Origin: an uncultured Clostridia bacterium
GTDB taxonomy: Bacteria > Bacillota > Clostridia > Oscillospirales > Acutalibacteraceae
Reading direction: 5' to 3'
Length of the DNA stretch: 49,673 bases
NCBI GenBank assembly: GCA_937880805.1
Contig: CALGRR010000080.1
Location: 1 to 49,673, forward strand
Positions within the stretch are counted from its first letter, which is position 1. Every line of letters starts with the position of its first letter. Shown here piece by piece: positions 24,794 to 31,820 of this stretch. A program made the position numbers and the translations under genes. Below the pieces are notes generated by a model. It saw only the letters and a list, made by a program, of their open reading frames with translations. It ran no database searches and was not told the DNA's origin.

Positions 24794-24823
24794 GTTGCAA
24801 AATAGGTTTTTCTGTGCTATACT
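24794..24823 (+). promoter_or_regulatory. Promoter of the XRE repressor, with TTGCAAAA site
   Basis: TTGCAA (24795-24800) and TATACT (24818-24823) with 17-base spacing. The -35 box lies inside GTTGCAAAA (24794-24802), the same motif as in the xis promoter, suggesting autoregulation. Confidence 0.7.
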
Positions 24824-24846
24824 ATCAGCAATAGGAGGTGAAAGCC

Positions 24847-25533
24847 TTGAAAAAAGAAATTACATTCACCGCAAAACAGGTCGGTGAACGAGTGAAAGAA
24901 CGCCGAACAGAATTAAACTTAACAATGCCCGAACTTGGTAAGCGTGTCGGGGTAAACAAATCTACCATTCAAAGATATGAAGCGGACGGAGTAGACCCGA
25001 AGCGTACAATGATTATCAACGGGCTGGCAGAAGCACTCCTGACCACTCCCGAATGGCTGACAGGACTTTCCGAAGATAAGGAATATGACAGCCGCACTTT
25101 ATGTGCAAGGGATATGGAGGAACATATCAAAAAATATCTTGATACGGTTTCTTCTGTGGTAAAGGGAGAACCGCACCAACAACTGCTTACCACATTCCTC
25201 GGAAAGATGATTGACCTCTATACGGTTATGACTTATCACTTTGCAGACGCAATGGCTGAGGTTGACCGTGTAGCGGAGGACGAGGGCTTAAAGCAGTCCT
25301 TACGCCGCTATGCGATTGAGTCAGGGGCGATTATGGAAAGGGTTTACCGTAAAGAAATGGAACTTCCTATCGAGAATATGAAGCAGTTTTTAGATGGGAT
25401 TTTACATATCTACGATGAGGGACGCACCGCTGTAAAGATGGGCGACCTGTTCGGGATAGTGACAGCAGCCGAAGAAAGGGTTGCTGAAAAAGAAAAATTC
25501 CGTGGCACTTTGACAAGTGAAAATGCCGATTGA
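24847..25533 (+). CDS. XRE-family regulator of the mobile element
   Basis: A 228-residue regulator. TTG 24847 is taken as start because AGGAGG ends 8 bases before it; a GTG at 24838 overlaps that site. The N-terminal Cro/C1-type HTH is in VGERVKERRTELNLTMPELGKRV, GVNKSTIQRYE and KRTMIINGLAEALLTTPEWL in succession. The C-terminal 140 residues are helical and of unknown role. Position between xis and int, together with the shared TTGCAAAA motif, suggests that it represses excision and its own gene. Confidence 0.85.
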   Translation: MKKEITFTAKQVGERVKERRTELNLTMPELGKRVGVNKSTIQRYEADGVDPKRTMIINGLAEALLTTPEWLTGLSEDKEYDSRTLCARDMEEHIKKYLDTVSSVVKGEPHQQLLTTFLGKMIDLYTVMTYHFADAMAEVDRVAEDEGLKQSLRRYAIESGAIMERVYRKEMELPIENMKQFLDGILHIYDEGRTAVKMGDLFGIVTAAEERVAEKEKFRGTLTSENAD

Positions 25534-25565
25534 CATTCATCGGCATAAGTGACACTATTACTTTA

Positions 25566-25597
25566 CGCACACCATATGTCACAGTCCCGATTGCCAC
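25566..25597 (-). repeat. Inverted repeat, right copy, upstream of integrase
   Basis: Reverse complement of the blocks at 20032-20062, placed 23 bases before the integrase ATG. Confidence 0.6.
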
Positions 25598-25620
25598 GGA
25601 TAGAAAGGAGAAATTTATCT

Positions 25621-26919
25621 ATGGCAAAAGGTTCTGTAAGAAAAAAAGGTAAAAAGTGGTACGCACGCTTCTATATCGAAGATGAAAGCGGCAGAAAAGT
25701 ACAGAAAGAGTTTGTGGGAACAGAAAGCAAGTCTGAAACAGAAGCCCTGCTCAGAAAAGCAATCGCTGACTATGAGGAAAAGAAATTCGTTGCGAAGTCT
25801 GAAAACATCACAGTTGGTATGCTGCTCGATCTGTGGGTGGAGGAAGAACTGAAACCCGGCAATCTCAGCAATGGTACGGTAATGTCCTATCAGGGAACGG
25901 TCAACCGTATCAAACAGCACCCGATAGGAAACCGAAAGCTGAAAACCGTAACCGCCGACCATTTACAGGCGTATATAGACTTTCTCAGCTTTGGCGGTAC
26001 AAATCCTGACGGTACAACCGCAAAGGCACTCAGCAAAGGGTATCTCCGATTGTTTTCGGCTGTTTTACAAGGGGCGTTCCGTTTTGCGGTATTCCCGAAA
26101 AGACTGATAACCTTTAACCCGATGCAGTATGTGGTATGGCGAGGAAAGAAAGAAGAATGCGAACTGTTCTCGGACGAGGACGGAGAAACTGCCTCCACAC
26201 CAACGCTCAGCTACGAACAGTATCAGAGATTAGAGGACTTCCTGAAAAAGAAAAACAATCCTGCACTTCTTCCTATACAGATAGCCTATTATACAGGTTT
26301 GCGTATTGGAGAGGTCTGTGGTCTGACTTGGCAGGACATTAACCTTGAAGAACAATATCTGACAGTACGCCGCAGTATGCGTTACAACGGGGCAAGGCAC
26401 AAAACAGAAATAGGGGCAACAAAGCGTAAAAAAATCCGCACCGTGGACTTTTGCGATACGCTTGCCGCAATCCTGAAAACTGCGAAAACAGAACAGCACA
26501 AAAACCGTTTTCGATACGGGGAACTGTACAGCCTTAATTACTATTTGGAGGTCAAAGAAAAAGACCGCACCTATTATGAGGTTTACAGTCTGCCGAGGTC
26601 GGAGGAAGTCCCAGAGGGGTACAAGGAATTATCCTTTGTCTGCCTTAGACCTGATGGGGCATTTGAAGCACCGAGTACGGTGGGGATTATGTGCAGGACA
26701 GCGAGAAAAAAGGTGGAGGGATTGGAGGATTTCCACTTTCATATGCTCAGACACACCTATACAAGCAATCTGCTTTCAAACGGTGCAGCACCTAAAGATG
26801 TGCAGGAACTTCTCGGACACGCTGATGTCAGTACCACAATGAACATTTACGCTCACGCTACAAGGGAAGCGAAGCGTACTTCCGCAAGACTGCTGGATAA
26901 GGTAATCGGCGGAGAATAA
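25621..26919 (+). CDS. int: Tyrosine recombinase/integrase, Tn916 type
   Basis: A 432-residue site-specific recombinase. ATG 25621 follows AAAGGAG. Residues 1-60 are an arm-binding domain (MAKGSVRKKGKKWYARFYIE), residues 62-165 a core-binding SAM-like domain, and the remainder the catalytic domain. The catalytic set is R228 (YYTGLRIGEVCGL), H374-x2-R377 (HMLRHTYTS), H400 (LLGHADVSTTMNIYAH) and nucleophile Y410. An insert of about 60 residues near 290-350 is typical of this subfamily. It ends 76 bases before the right attachment-site candidate. Confidence 0.96.
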   Translation: MAKGSVRKKGKKWYARFYIEDESGRKVQKEFVGTESKSETEALLRKAIADYEEKKFVAKSENITVGMLLDLWVEEELKPGNLSNGTVMSYQGTVNRIKQHPIGNRKLKTVTADHLQAYIDFLSFGGTNPDGTTAKALSKGYLRLFSAVLQGAFRFAVFPKRLITFNPMQYVVWRGKKEECELFSDEDGETASTPTLSYEQYQRLEDFLKKKNNPALLPIQIAYYTGLRIGEVCGLTWQDINLEEQYLTVRRSMRYNGARHKTEIGATKRKKIRTVDFCDTLAAILKTAKTEQHKNRFRYGELYSLNYYLEVKEKDRTYYEVYSLPRSEEVPEGYKELSFVCLRPDGAFEAPSTVGIMCRTARKKVEGLEDFHFHMLRHTYTSNLLSNGAAPKDVQELLGHADVSTTMNIYAHATREAKRTSARLLDKVIGGE

Positions 26920-26995
26920 AAATTTCCCTTGTTTCGGCTCATAAGGGCAAAAACAAGGGAAAATACATAAGGTTTGAACATTTAATAGGCGATAT

Positions 26996-27017
26996 GCCTT
27001 GAAAATACAGGGTTTAT
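26996..27017 (+). repeat. Right attachment-site candidate (attR)
   Basis: Direct imperfect copy (20/22) of 19895-19916, located downstream of int. Confidence 0.65.
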
Positions 27018-27069
27018 AGAGGATTGAATAGATAAATTTGAATTTGTCGCTAACTACTACTTCTATGAA

Positions 27070-27651
27070 TCAAAGAATTTTTCTGCAAACCATACATCCT
27101 TCAATCTGTCTACAAAATTCAAATCCATACTTTTTGTACATAGATAAAGGGCCGTGATAAGCATGATTTTCATTGTGTGCAAATGGATACGCTTCTACCA
27201 AATCAAATCCATCGACTTTTGCATCCTTACATACATATTCAAGCAAGGCGGTGGCAACGCCACATCCCCTATATTTTGGTGCAACAGAAAAGCAAACGAT
27301 GGATTTGATTTTTTCACCGTTGTCAGGTACTTCTTCTGCAAAATTAAAATTGACGTTAATGTACGCTTTTTTATTATTCGAATTGCACCATCCAACAACC
27401 TTTCCTTGAACATATGCTAAATATCCCTGCATGCGACCGCTTTTTATGAAGTTGATTGCTTGTTCTCTATTGAACTTAGCGCAATCTCTATCGCAATTCC
27501 AAGCTCGCTTCTTTTGCAACTCACTATCCCAATGATAGCACATACAATAACATCCGCACCATTCATCATTGTCTGAAAATGCATCTTTATCAAAATAAGA
27601 TAACCAATCTTCCAATAATTCATGTGTTAGTTTACAAACTGATATTTCCAT
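27070..27651 (-). CDS. GNAT-family N-acetyltransferase
   Basis: A 193-residue acetyltransferase. The acetyl-CoA site is IVCFSVAPKYRGCGVATALLE, split around the R/QxxGxG/A motif YRGCGVA. It is rich in Cys, with WCGCYCMCYHW near residue 31 and CDRDC near 53, which may bind metal. ACGGAGG lies upstream of the start. Base use is more A+T-rich than in trmD next door. It lies just outside the right attachment site, so it may be part of an earlier insertion. Substrate unknown. Confidence 0.85.
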   Translation of the reverse strand: MEISVCKLTHELLEDWLSYFDKDAFSDNDEWCGCYCMCYHWDSELQKKRAWNCDRDCAKFNREQAINFIKSGRMQGYLAYVQGKVVGWCNSNNKKAYINVNFNFAEEVPDNGEKIKSIVCFSVAPKYRGCGVATALLEYVCKDAKVDGFDLVEAYPFAHNENHAYHGPLSMYKKYGFEFCRQIEGCMVCRKIL

Positions 27652-27719
27652 AATGAATCCTCCGTCAAATTCTTATTTATCTGCCTATATGAACTATTTT
27701 ATCATGTGACTGTAATATA

Positions 27720-27777
27720 TACAAGAACAGTCTCGGCAGATAATCCTGCCGGGACTGGAACTGTTTTACGGACACCC
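27720..27777 (-). repeat. Conserved 19-mer followed by a variable hairpin (copy 2)
   Basis: On the minus strand GGGTGTCCGTAAAACAGTT (27777-27759) is followed by CAGTCCCGGCAG/CTGCCGAGACTG (12-13 bp, one wobble) and TTCTTGT. It follows the trmD stop and may end that operon. Identical 19-mer to 19556-19574. Confidence 0.65.
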
Positions 27778-27793
27778 ATCATTTGCTCTGCGG

Positions 27794-28519
27794 TCATTTT
27801 ATCTTATCAAGATATTCAATATCCTTTTTTGTTAGCTCTGCTTTTTCAAGCAAATCGGGTCTGCGTTCGTATGTGCGTTTTAAGCTCTGCTCACGCTGCC
27901 ACTTCTGAATATTGGCGTGGTGCCCCGAAATAAGCACGTCGGGCACTTTTTCACCGTGCCACTCAAAAGGTCTTGTATATTGCGGATGCTCCAGCAAGCC
28001 CGAATAATGGCTTTCAAGAGTGAACGCATCCTCATTTGCAAGCACTCCGGGCAGCATCCTTGAAATGCTGTCGGCAAGCACAAGTGCGGGCAATTCACCG
28101 CCCGTCAAAACATAATCGCCTATTGATATTTCCTCGTCAACGATTTCATCAATTATTCTCTGATCGATGCCCTCGTAGTGGCCGCAGAGAAGAGCGATGT
28201 TATCAAGCGTTGCAAGCTCTTTTACCCTCTCCTGCGTGAGCGTTTTGCCCTGCGGAGAAAGATAGATAAGATGAGGTCTTTTGCCCGTTTCTTCGCAAAG
28301 CGACATAAAGCAATCATAAATCGGCTGGGTCTGCATTATCATTCCCGTACCTCCGCCGTAGGGAGCATCATCAACTCTGTTATGCTTATCAAGAGTGTAA
28401 TCTCTTATATTGCGGCAGTTTATTTCAACGCTGCCGTTTTCTCTTGCTCTGCCTATAATGCTTTCGCTCAGAACGCTCATACACATTTCGGGAAACAGAG
28501 TTAAAATATCAATCCTCAT
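27794..28519 (-). CDS. trmD: tRNA (guanine(37)-N1)-methyltransferase
   Basis: TrmD methylates G37 of tRNAs that read CNN codons. ATG 28519 gives 241 residues. SPOUT trefoil-knot blocks are MRIDILTLFPEM, VDDAPYGGGTGMIMQ, LLCGHYEGIDQRI, SIGDYVLTGGELPALV and LLEHPQYTRPFEW. It overlaps rimM by 11 bases. It is the last gene of the ylxM-ffh-rpsP-khpA-rimM-trmD unit; rplS, the common next gene, is absent here. Confidence 0.97.
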   Translation of the reverse strand: MRIDILTLFPEMCMSVLSESIIGRARENGSVEINCRNIRDYTLDKHNRVDDAPYGGGTGMIMQTQPIYDCFMSLCEETGKRPHLIYLSPQGKTLTQERVKELATLDNIALLCGHYEGIDQRIIDEIVDEEISIGDYVLTGGELPALVLADSISRMLPGVLANEDAFTLESHYSGLLEHPQYTRPFEWHGEKVPDVLISGHHANIQKWQREQSLKRTYERRPDLLEKAELTKKDIEYLDKIK

Positions 28520-29030
28520 CGTCAAAAATACCTTTCAGGGGTCTGATGATTATGCTGTCATTTTCAACATCCGTTGAAATAACAACATCGGGAATTGCGG
28601 GAATAAGATATTCCCTGCCGCCTTCATCCGTTATATGCCAGACATCGTTTGCACCCGTGGGACTCACATCGGTGAGAGTGCCGTAGCACTTGCTTTCATC
28701 GTCTGCATCAAAAACCCTGCAGCCGATAAGCTCTGCAATGAAATATTTGCCCTTGGGAAGCTTTGCATCGCTTCGTTTCATATAGAGCACCTTGCCGCGA
28801 AGCTTCTGTGCCTTTTCAACGGAGTCAACATCATTAATTGTTAACAAAACAATGTTGCCGTGCGGTCTTGCAGACTTAACCTGCACCGCACAGCCTCCAT
28901 TGCTGTCAAAATATAAGGTTTTGAATTTAGTCATAAAATCGGGTGTGTCGCACCAGGGGTTAACACGGATTTCACCGCGTACCCCGTGGGTTCCGACTAT
29001 TTCACCGATTTCGAGAAAGCTCTTAATCAA
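28509..29030 (-). CDS. rimM: 16S rRNA processing protein RimM
   Basis: RimM assists maturation of the 30S head. The 173-residue product has the N-terminal IGEIVGTHGVRGEIRV block and a C-terminal PRC-barrel (LIGCRVFD, GTLTDVSPTGANDVWHI, YLIPAIPDVV). The start is TTG 29030, overlapping khpA by 8 bases without a clear ribosome site, so translation is probably coupled. Confidence 0.96.
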   Translation of the reverse strand: MIKSFLEIGEIVGTHGVRGEIRVNPWCDTPDFMTKFKTLYFDSNGGCAVQVKSARPHGNIVLLTINDVDSVEKAQKLRGKVLYMKRSDAKLPKGKYFIAELIGCRVFDADDESKCYGTLTDVSPTGANDVWHITDEGGREYLIPAIPDVVISTDVENDSIIIRPLKGIFDDED

Positions 29031-29256
29031 TTTCTACAACAACCCTTGCACTCTGACGAGTTGCAGCTGCACGCATAACAGTGCGGATTGCTTTTGCAAT
29101 TCTGCCCTGCTTGCCGATAACTCTGCCCATATCCTCTTCGCTTACGTGAAGATGATAAACAACAGTTCCGTCTTCTGCAGGCTCATCAACAGTTACAGTT
29201 ACCGCATCGGGGTTATCAACAAGACCCTGAGCGATGCTGATAAGTAAATCTTTCAT
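29023..29256 (-). CDS. khpA: KH-domain RNA-binding protein KhpA
   Basis: A 77-residue single KH-domain protein (YlqC). The GxxG loop is in GRVIGKQGRIAKAIRTVM, and the N-terminus LLISIAQGLVDNPD is typical. KhpA, usually with KhpB, binds many small RNAs and affects cell size and elongation in Gram-positives. It lies between rpsP and rimM as in most Firmicutes. Confidence 0.95.
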   Translation of the reverse strand: MKDLLISIAQGLVDNPDAVTVTVDEPAEDGTVVYHLHVSEEDMGRVIGKQGRIAKAIRTVMRAAATRQSARVVVEID

Positions 29257-29280
29257 TGGTTACCTCTCAGAAACTGCGAA

Positions 29281-29523
29281 TTAAAGAACGCCTTCTTTTT
29301 TGAGAAGAGCCTTAACTGTATCTGTGGGCTGTGCACCGTTAGCAATCCACTGCTTTGCCTTTTCAGCATCTACCTTAACCTCTGTGGGGGTAGCAACGGG
29401 ATTGTATGTGCCGATTTCCTCGATGAATCTGCCGTCACGGGGATATCTTGAATCTGCAACAACGATACGGTAGAAGGGAGCCTTCTTTGCGCCCATACGG
29501 CGAAGTCTGATTTTTACTGCCAT
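29281..29523 (-). CDS. rpsP: 30S ribosomal protein bS16
   Basis: The 80-residue bS16 from ATG 29523 (GGAGG upstream): MAVKIRLRRMGAKKAPFYRI, then VADSRYPRDGRFIEEIGTYNP. The longer frame to 29598 is the ffh-rpsP spacer. It follows ffh in the operon. Confidence 0.97.
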   Translation of the reverse strand: MAVKIRLRRMGAKKAPFYRIVVADSRYPRDGRFIEEIGTYNPVATPTEVKVDAEKAKQWIANGAQPTDTVKALLKKEGVL

Positions 29524-29611
29524 TTTAAATTCCTCCAAAAAATAATATATGAAAATAAATTTTTGACAACCATCGGGGTTGTGCCTTATATAATGCATCG
29601 GCTTTGCCGAA

Positions 29612-30973
29612 TTACATTCCTAACTGTGAAGGGTCAAAGCCCTTGGGCATACGGAATGAAGATTTTCTGCGGCGTTTGCCGCCCTTCTTTCCGCCGAACT
29701 GCTTGAACATTTTCTGCATCTGCCTGAACTGTGAAAGAAGTCGGTTAACCTCTTCAATGCTCTGACCCGAGCCCGCTGCAATTCTCTTTTTTCTTGAGGG
29801 GTTGATAATATCGGGATTTGTTCTTTCCTTCTCGGTCATCGAATAGATAATTGCCTTCATACGGTCAAATTTCTTTTCGTCAACCTCAATATCCTTTGCC
29901 TTGTTACCGATGCCCGGTATCATTGCAAGCAAATCCTGAATTGAGCCCATTTTGCGAATCTGGTCAAACTGGTCAAGCAAATCGTTAAGGTCAAACTTAT
30001 TCTGAAGCAGCTTCTTTTCGAGCTCCTCGGCTTTCTTTTCATCGATTGCCATTTCCGCTTTTTCAATAAGCGAGAGCACATCGCCCATACCGAGAATTCT
30101 GGAAGCCATTCTGTCGGGGTGGAAGCTCTCAAGATTTTCAAGCTTTTCGCCCGTACCCACAAACTTAATGGGCTTGCCCGTTACGGCTCTTGCCGAAAGA
30201 GCTGCACCGCCTCGGGTATCACCGTCAAGCTTTGTGAGAATAAGTCCGTCAATGCCGAGTGCCTCATCAAATGATGTTGCAACATTAACGGCATCCTGAC
30301 CTGTCATTGCGTCAACAACAAGAAGTATTTCGTGAGGCTTAACCTCGGCCTTGACCGATTTAAGCTCGTTCATAAGCTCCTCATCTATATGAAGACGGCC
30401 CGCTGTATCGAGAATAACATAATCGTGGCCGTGTTCTTTTGAATAACTGATTGCCTCTCTTGCAATTCTTACGGGGTATGTCTGACCCATTTCAAAAACG
30501 GGAACACCCACCTGCTCACCAACAACCTGGAGCTGCTTGATAGCTGCGGGTCTGTAAATATCGCAGGCTGCAAGCATAGGTCTGTGGTTCTGATTTTTAA
30601 GCATAAGTGCAAGCTTTGCACAATGAGTTGTTTTACCCGAGCCCTGCAAGCCGCACATAAGAATAACTGTTGGCGGATGATTTGCATAGGCAAGGCGGCT
30701 ATTTGTTCCGCCCATAAGAGCAACAAGTTCTTCACGAACGATTTTAATAACCATCTGCGAAGGAGTGAGGCTTTCCATAACTTTTTCGCCGATTGCCTTT
30801 TCGGTTACGGTGTTTGTGAAATCCTTGGCAACTTTATAGTTAACGTCGGCCTCGAGAAGAGCCATACGAACCTCACGCATTGCACTGCGGACATCGGACT
30901 CGGTAAGGCTGCCCTTGCTTTTAAGGTTTTTAAACGCAGCTTCAAGTCTGTCTGAAAGACCTTCAAATGCCAA
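29612..30973 (-). CDS. ffh: Signal recognition particle GTPase Ffh
   Basis: Ffh with 4.5S RNA delivers membrane proteins to the translocon. TTG 30973 is preferred since the product then starts MAFEGLSDRLEAAF as in the family, with AGGAG 10 bases upstream; a GTG at 30982 abuts that site. N domain residues 1-85. G domain has G1 MCGLQGSGKTTHCAKLA, DTAGRLHID, LTKLDGDTRGGAALS. The M domain is Met-rich and carries the RNA-binding loop (IINPSRKKRIAAGSG). It ends with a basic, Met-rich tail (MPKGFDPSQLGM). About 453 residues, normal. Confidence 0.97.
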   Translation of the reverse strand: MAFEGLSDRLEAAFKNLKSKGSLTESDVRSAMREVRMALLEADVNYKVAKDFTNTVTEKAIGEKVMESLTPSQMVIKIVREELVALMGGTNSRLAYANHPPTVILMCGLQGSGKTTHCAKLALMLKNQNHRPMLAACDIYRPAAIKQLQVVGEQVGVPVFEMGQTYPVRIAREAISYSKEHGHDYVILDTAGRLHIDEELMNELKSVKAEVKPHEILLVVDAMTGQDAVNVATSFDEALGIDGLILTKLDGDTRGGAALSARAVTGKPIKFVGTGEKLENLESFHPDRMASRILGMGDVLSLIEKAEMAIDEKKAEELEKKLLQNKFDLNDLLDQFDQIRKMGSIQDLLAMIPGIGNKAKDIEVDEKKFDRMKAIIYSMTEKERTNPDIINPSRKKRIAAGSGQSIEEVNRLLSQFRQMQKMFKQFGGKKGGKRRRKSSFRMPKGFDPSQLGM

Positions 30974-31017
30974 TTTTTTCACTCTCCTTTGCTCTATATA
31001 TTAAAAGTATGTATTAA

Positions 31018-31383
31018 TCAGCTTTCAAGCAAGGTCATTGCCGCCGCTTTGATGCGAACGCTGTAATCATTGATTTCCTTTGAAAGGCTGTGACGCAGAT
31101 TATGCTCTGCTATCTGATTTGAATAACTGATAATCTCATTCAGACCTTCACGCATCTCTTCAAATCTTTTTGCCATACCCAGGCGGTTTTCCATATCCTG
31201 AAGCTGGGTTTCGGCTCTCTTGATTGCATCACGCACACCCTGGCGGGTTATGCCCTCGTTTTCTGCAATTTCGGAAAGAGAAAGGTCGTCATTATAATAG
31301 TATTCCAAAAAATCACGCTGCTTTGCGGTAAGCATTTCACCGTAGAAATCGATGAGAATTGCTATATCATAATTCTTTGCCAA
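31018..31383 (-). CDS. ylxM: YlxM-family HTH protein, SRP-associated
   Basis: A 121-residue sigma-70 region 4-like HTH protein: TAKQRDFLEYYYNDDLSLSEIAE, NEGITRQGVRDAIKRAE, then a helical tail. The start is TTG 31383 behind AGGAGG. YlxM is conserved immediately upstream of ffh in Firmicutes and modulates the SRP pathway in streptococci. The gene is preceded by a long structured leader containing a shared four-hairpin repeat. Confidence 0.92.
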   Translation of the reverse strand: MAKNYDIAILIDFYGEMLTAKQRDFLEYYYNDDLSLSEIAENEGITRQGVRDAIKRAETQLQDMENRLGMAKRFEEMREGLNEIISYSNQIAEHNLRHSLSKEINDYSVRIKAAAMTLLES

Positions 31384-31408
31384 ATCTGACCCTCCTCTCT
31401 AATGTAAT

Positions 31409-31489
31409 GAAATACACATTTGTGTATGAAATAATGTTATACAATATGAAATTCTCGCTTACGCTTGAATGAAATATGCTTTTGCATAT
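31409..31489 (-). repeat. Four-hairpin element, copy A, in the ylxM leader
   Basis: Four tandem units of 19, 20, 23 and 19 bases (31409-31427, 31428-31447, 31448-31470, 31471-31489). Each begins GAAAT on the plus strand and contains a small hairpin (ACACA/TGTGT, ATGT/ACAT-like, CTCGCTT/AAGCG-like, ATGC/GCAT). On the transcribed strand it ends 25 bases before the start codon. It matches 39050-39130 unit for unit at 72 of 81 positions. Confidence 0.8.
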
Positions 31490-31493
31490 TTAA

Positions 31494-31587
31494 AAAAACG
31501 CCAAAAAAACAAGCCGGTTATCTGCCGAAGCCCTTGGCTTGCGGCTAAAAAACAGCCGACCTGTAAAGTTTCTTTGCTTTACAGGTC
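31494..31587 (-). promoter_or_regulatory. Structured leader with a terminator-like hairpin ahead of ylxM-ffh
   Basis: From the promoter the minus-strand transcript would first form an 11-bp perfect hairpin GACCTGTAAAG/CTTTACAGGTC (31558-31568 with 31577-31587). A small GGCT/AGCC hairpin follows, then CAAGCC...GGCTTG (about 31511-31542) with TTTTTTT, a terminator-like structure inside the leader. This suggests attenuation of the ylxM-ffh operon. No known riboswitch class was recognised. Confidence 0.6.
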
Positions 31588-31590
31588 GTT

Positions 31591-31619
31591 ATTATACTAA
31601 AAAAAGATACGCTTGTCAA
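31591..31619 (-). promoter_or_regulatory. Promoter of the ylxM-ffh operon
   Basis: On the minus strand TTGACA (31614-31619) and TATAAT (31591-31596) are exactly 17 bases apart, giving a leader of about 200 bases. Confidence 0.88.
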
Positions 31620-31646
31620 GTGGAATTTTTCTTTATTTTTAACCTC

Positions 31647-31765
31647 TTTTCCACATTTTACCCCCTATTTCGGGGTGAAGAACTTATTTAAGCCCATAAT
31701 TTGTGTAGGCTTTGGATATGCTGACACAAGATGTATCCACATTTCCACATTTTCAGTGTGGAAAA
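31647..31765. promoter_or_regulatory. DnaA-box-like cluster
   Basis: Two exact TTWTNCACA matches (31647-31655 plus; 31757-31765 minus) and two one-mismatch copies (31733-31741 and 31741-31749 plus) lie in 120 A+T-rich bases between mutS2 and the ylxM promoter. The last two flank a palindrome TTTCCACA-N7-TGTGGAAA. Possibly a DnaA-binding regulatory cluster. Confidence 0.45.
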
Positions 31766-31820
31766 CTTTTTTGAAAAATTCGGTTTTTCCGTTTTTTGTA
31801 AAGGCGTATAGCTTTACAAA

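Larger units (their letters stand above)
19895..27017. mobile_element. Integrative mobilizable element, about 7.1 kb
   Basis: Bounded by imperfect 22-bp direct repeats (19895-19916 and 26996-27017; GCCTTGAAAATA at the start, 20 of 22 matching). Just inside each is a second pair, ATAAGGGCAAAA(T/A)CAAGGG (19981 and 26941), probably integrase arm sites. The genes are tnpV, a GntR regulator with a two-gene ABC transporter and a zinc-ribbon protein, a MobA/MobL relaxase, an Xis-like protein, an XRE repressor and a tyrosine integrase at the right end. No type IV secretion genes are present, so it would need a helper to transfer. The flanks give no clear target gene. Confidence 0.85.

Noticed and set aside
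31494..31587. 4.5S/SRP RNA gene next to ffh
   Set aside because: The domain IV consensus (GGAAGG, AGCAG loops) is absent, and the region fits better as the operon leader.
31620..31800. Chromosomal replication origin
   Set aside because: DnaA-box-like sites are present, but dnaA, dnaN, rpmH and the usual origin neighbours are not, so only a cluster is reported.
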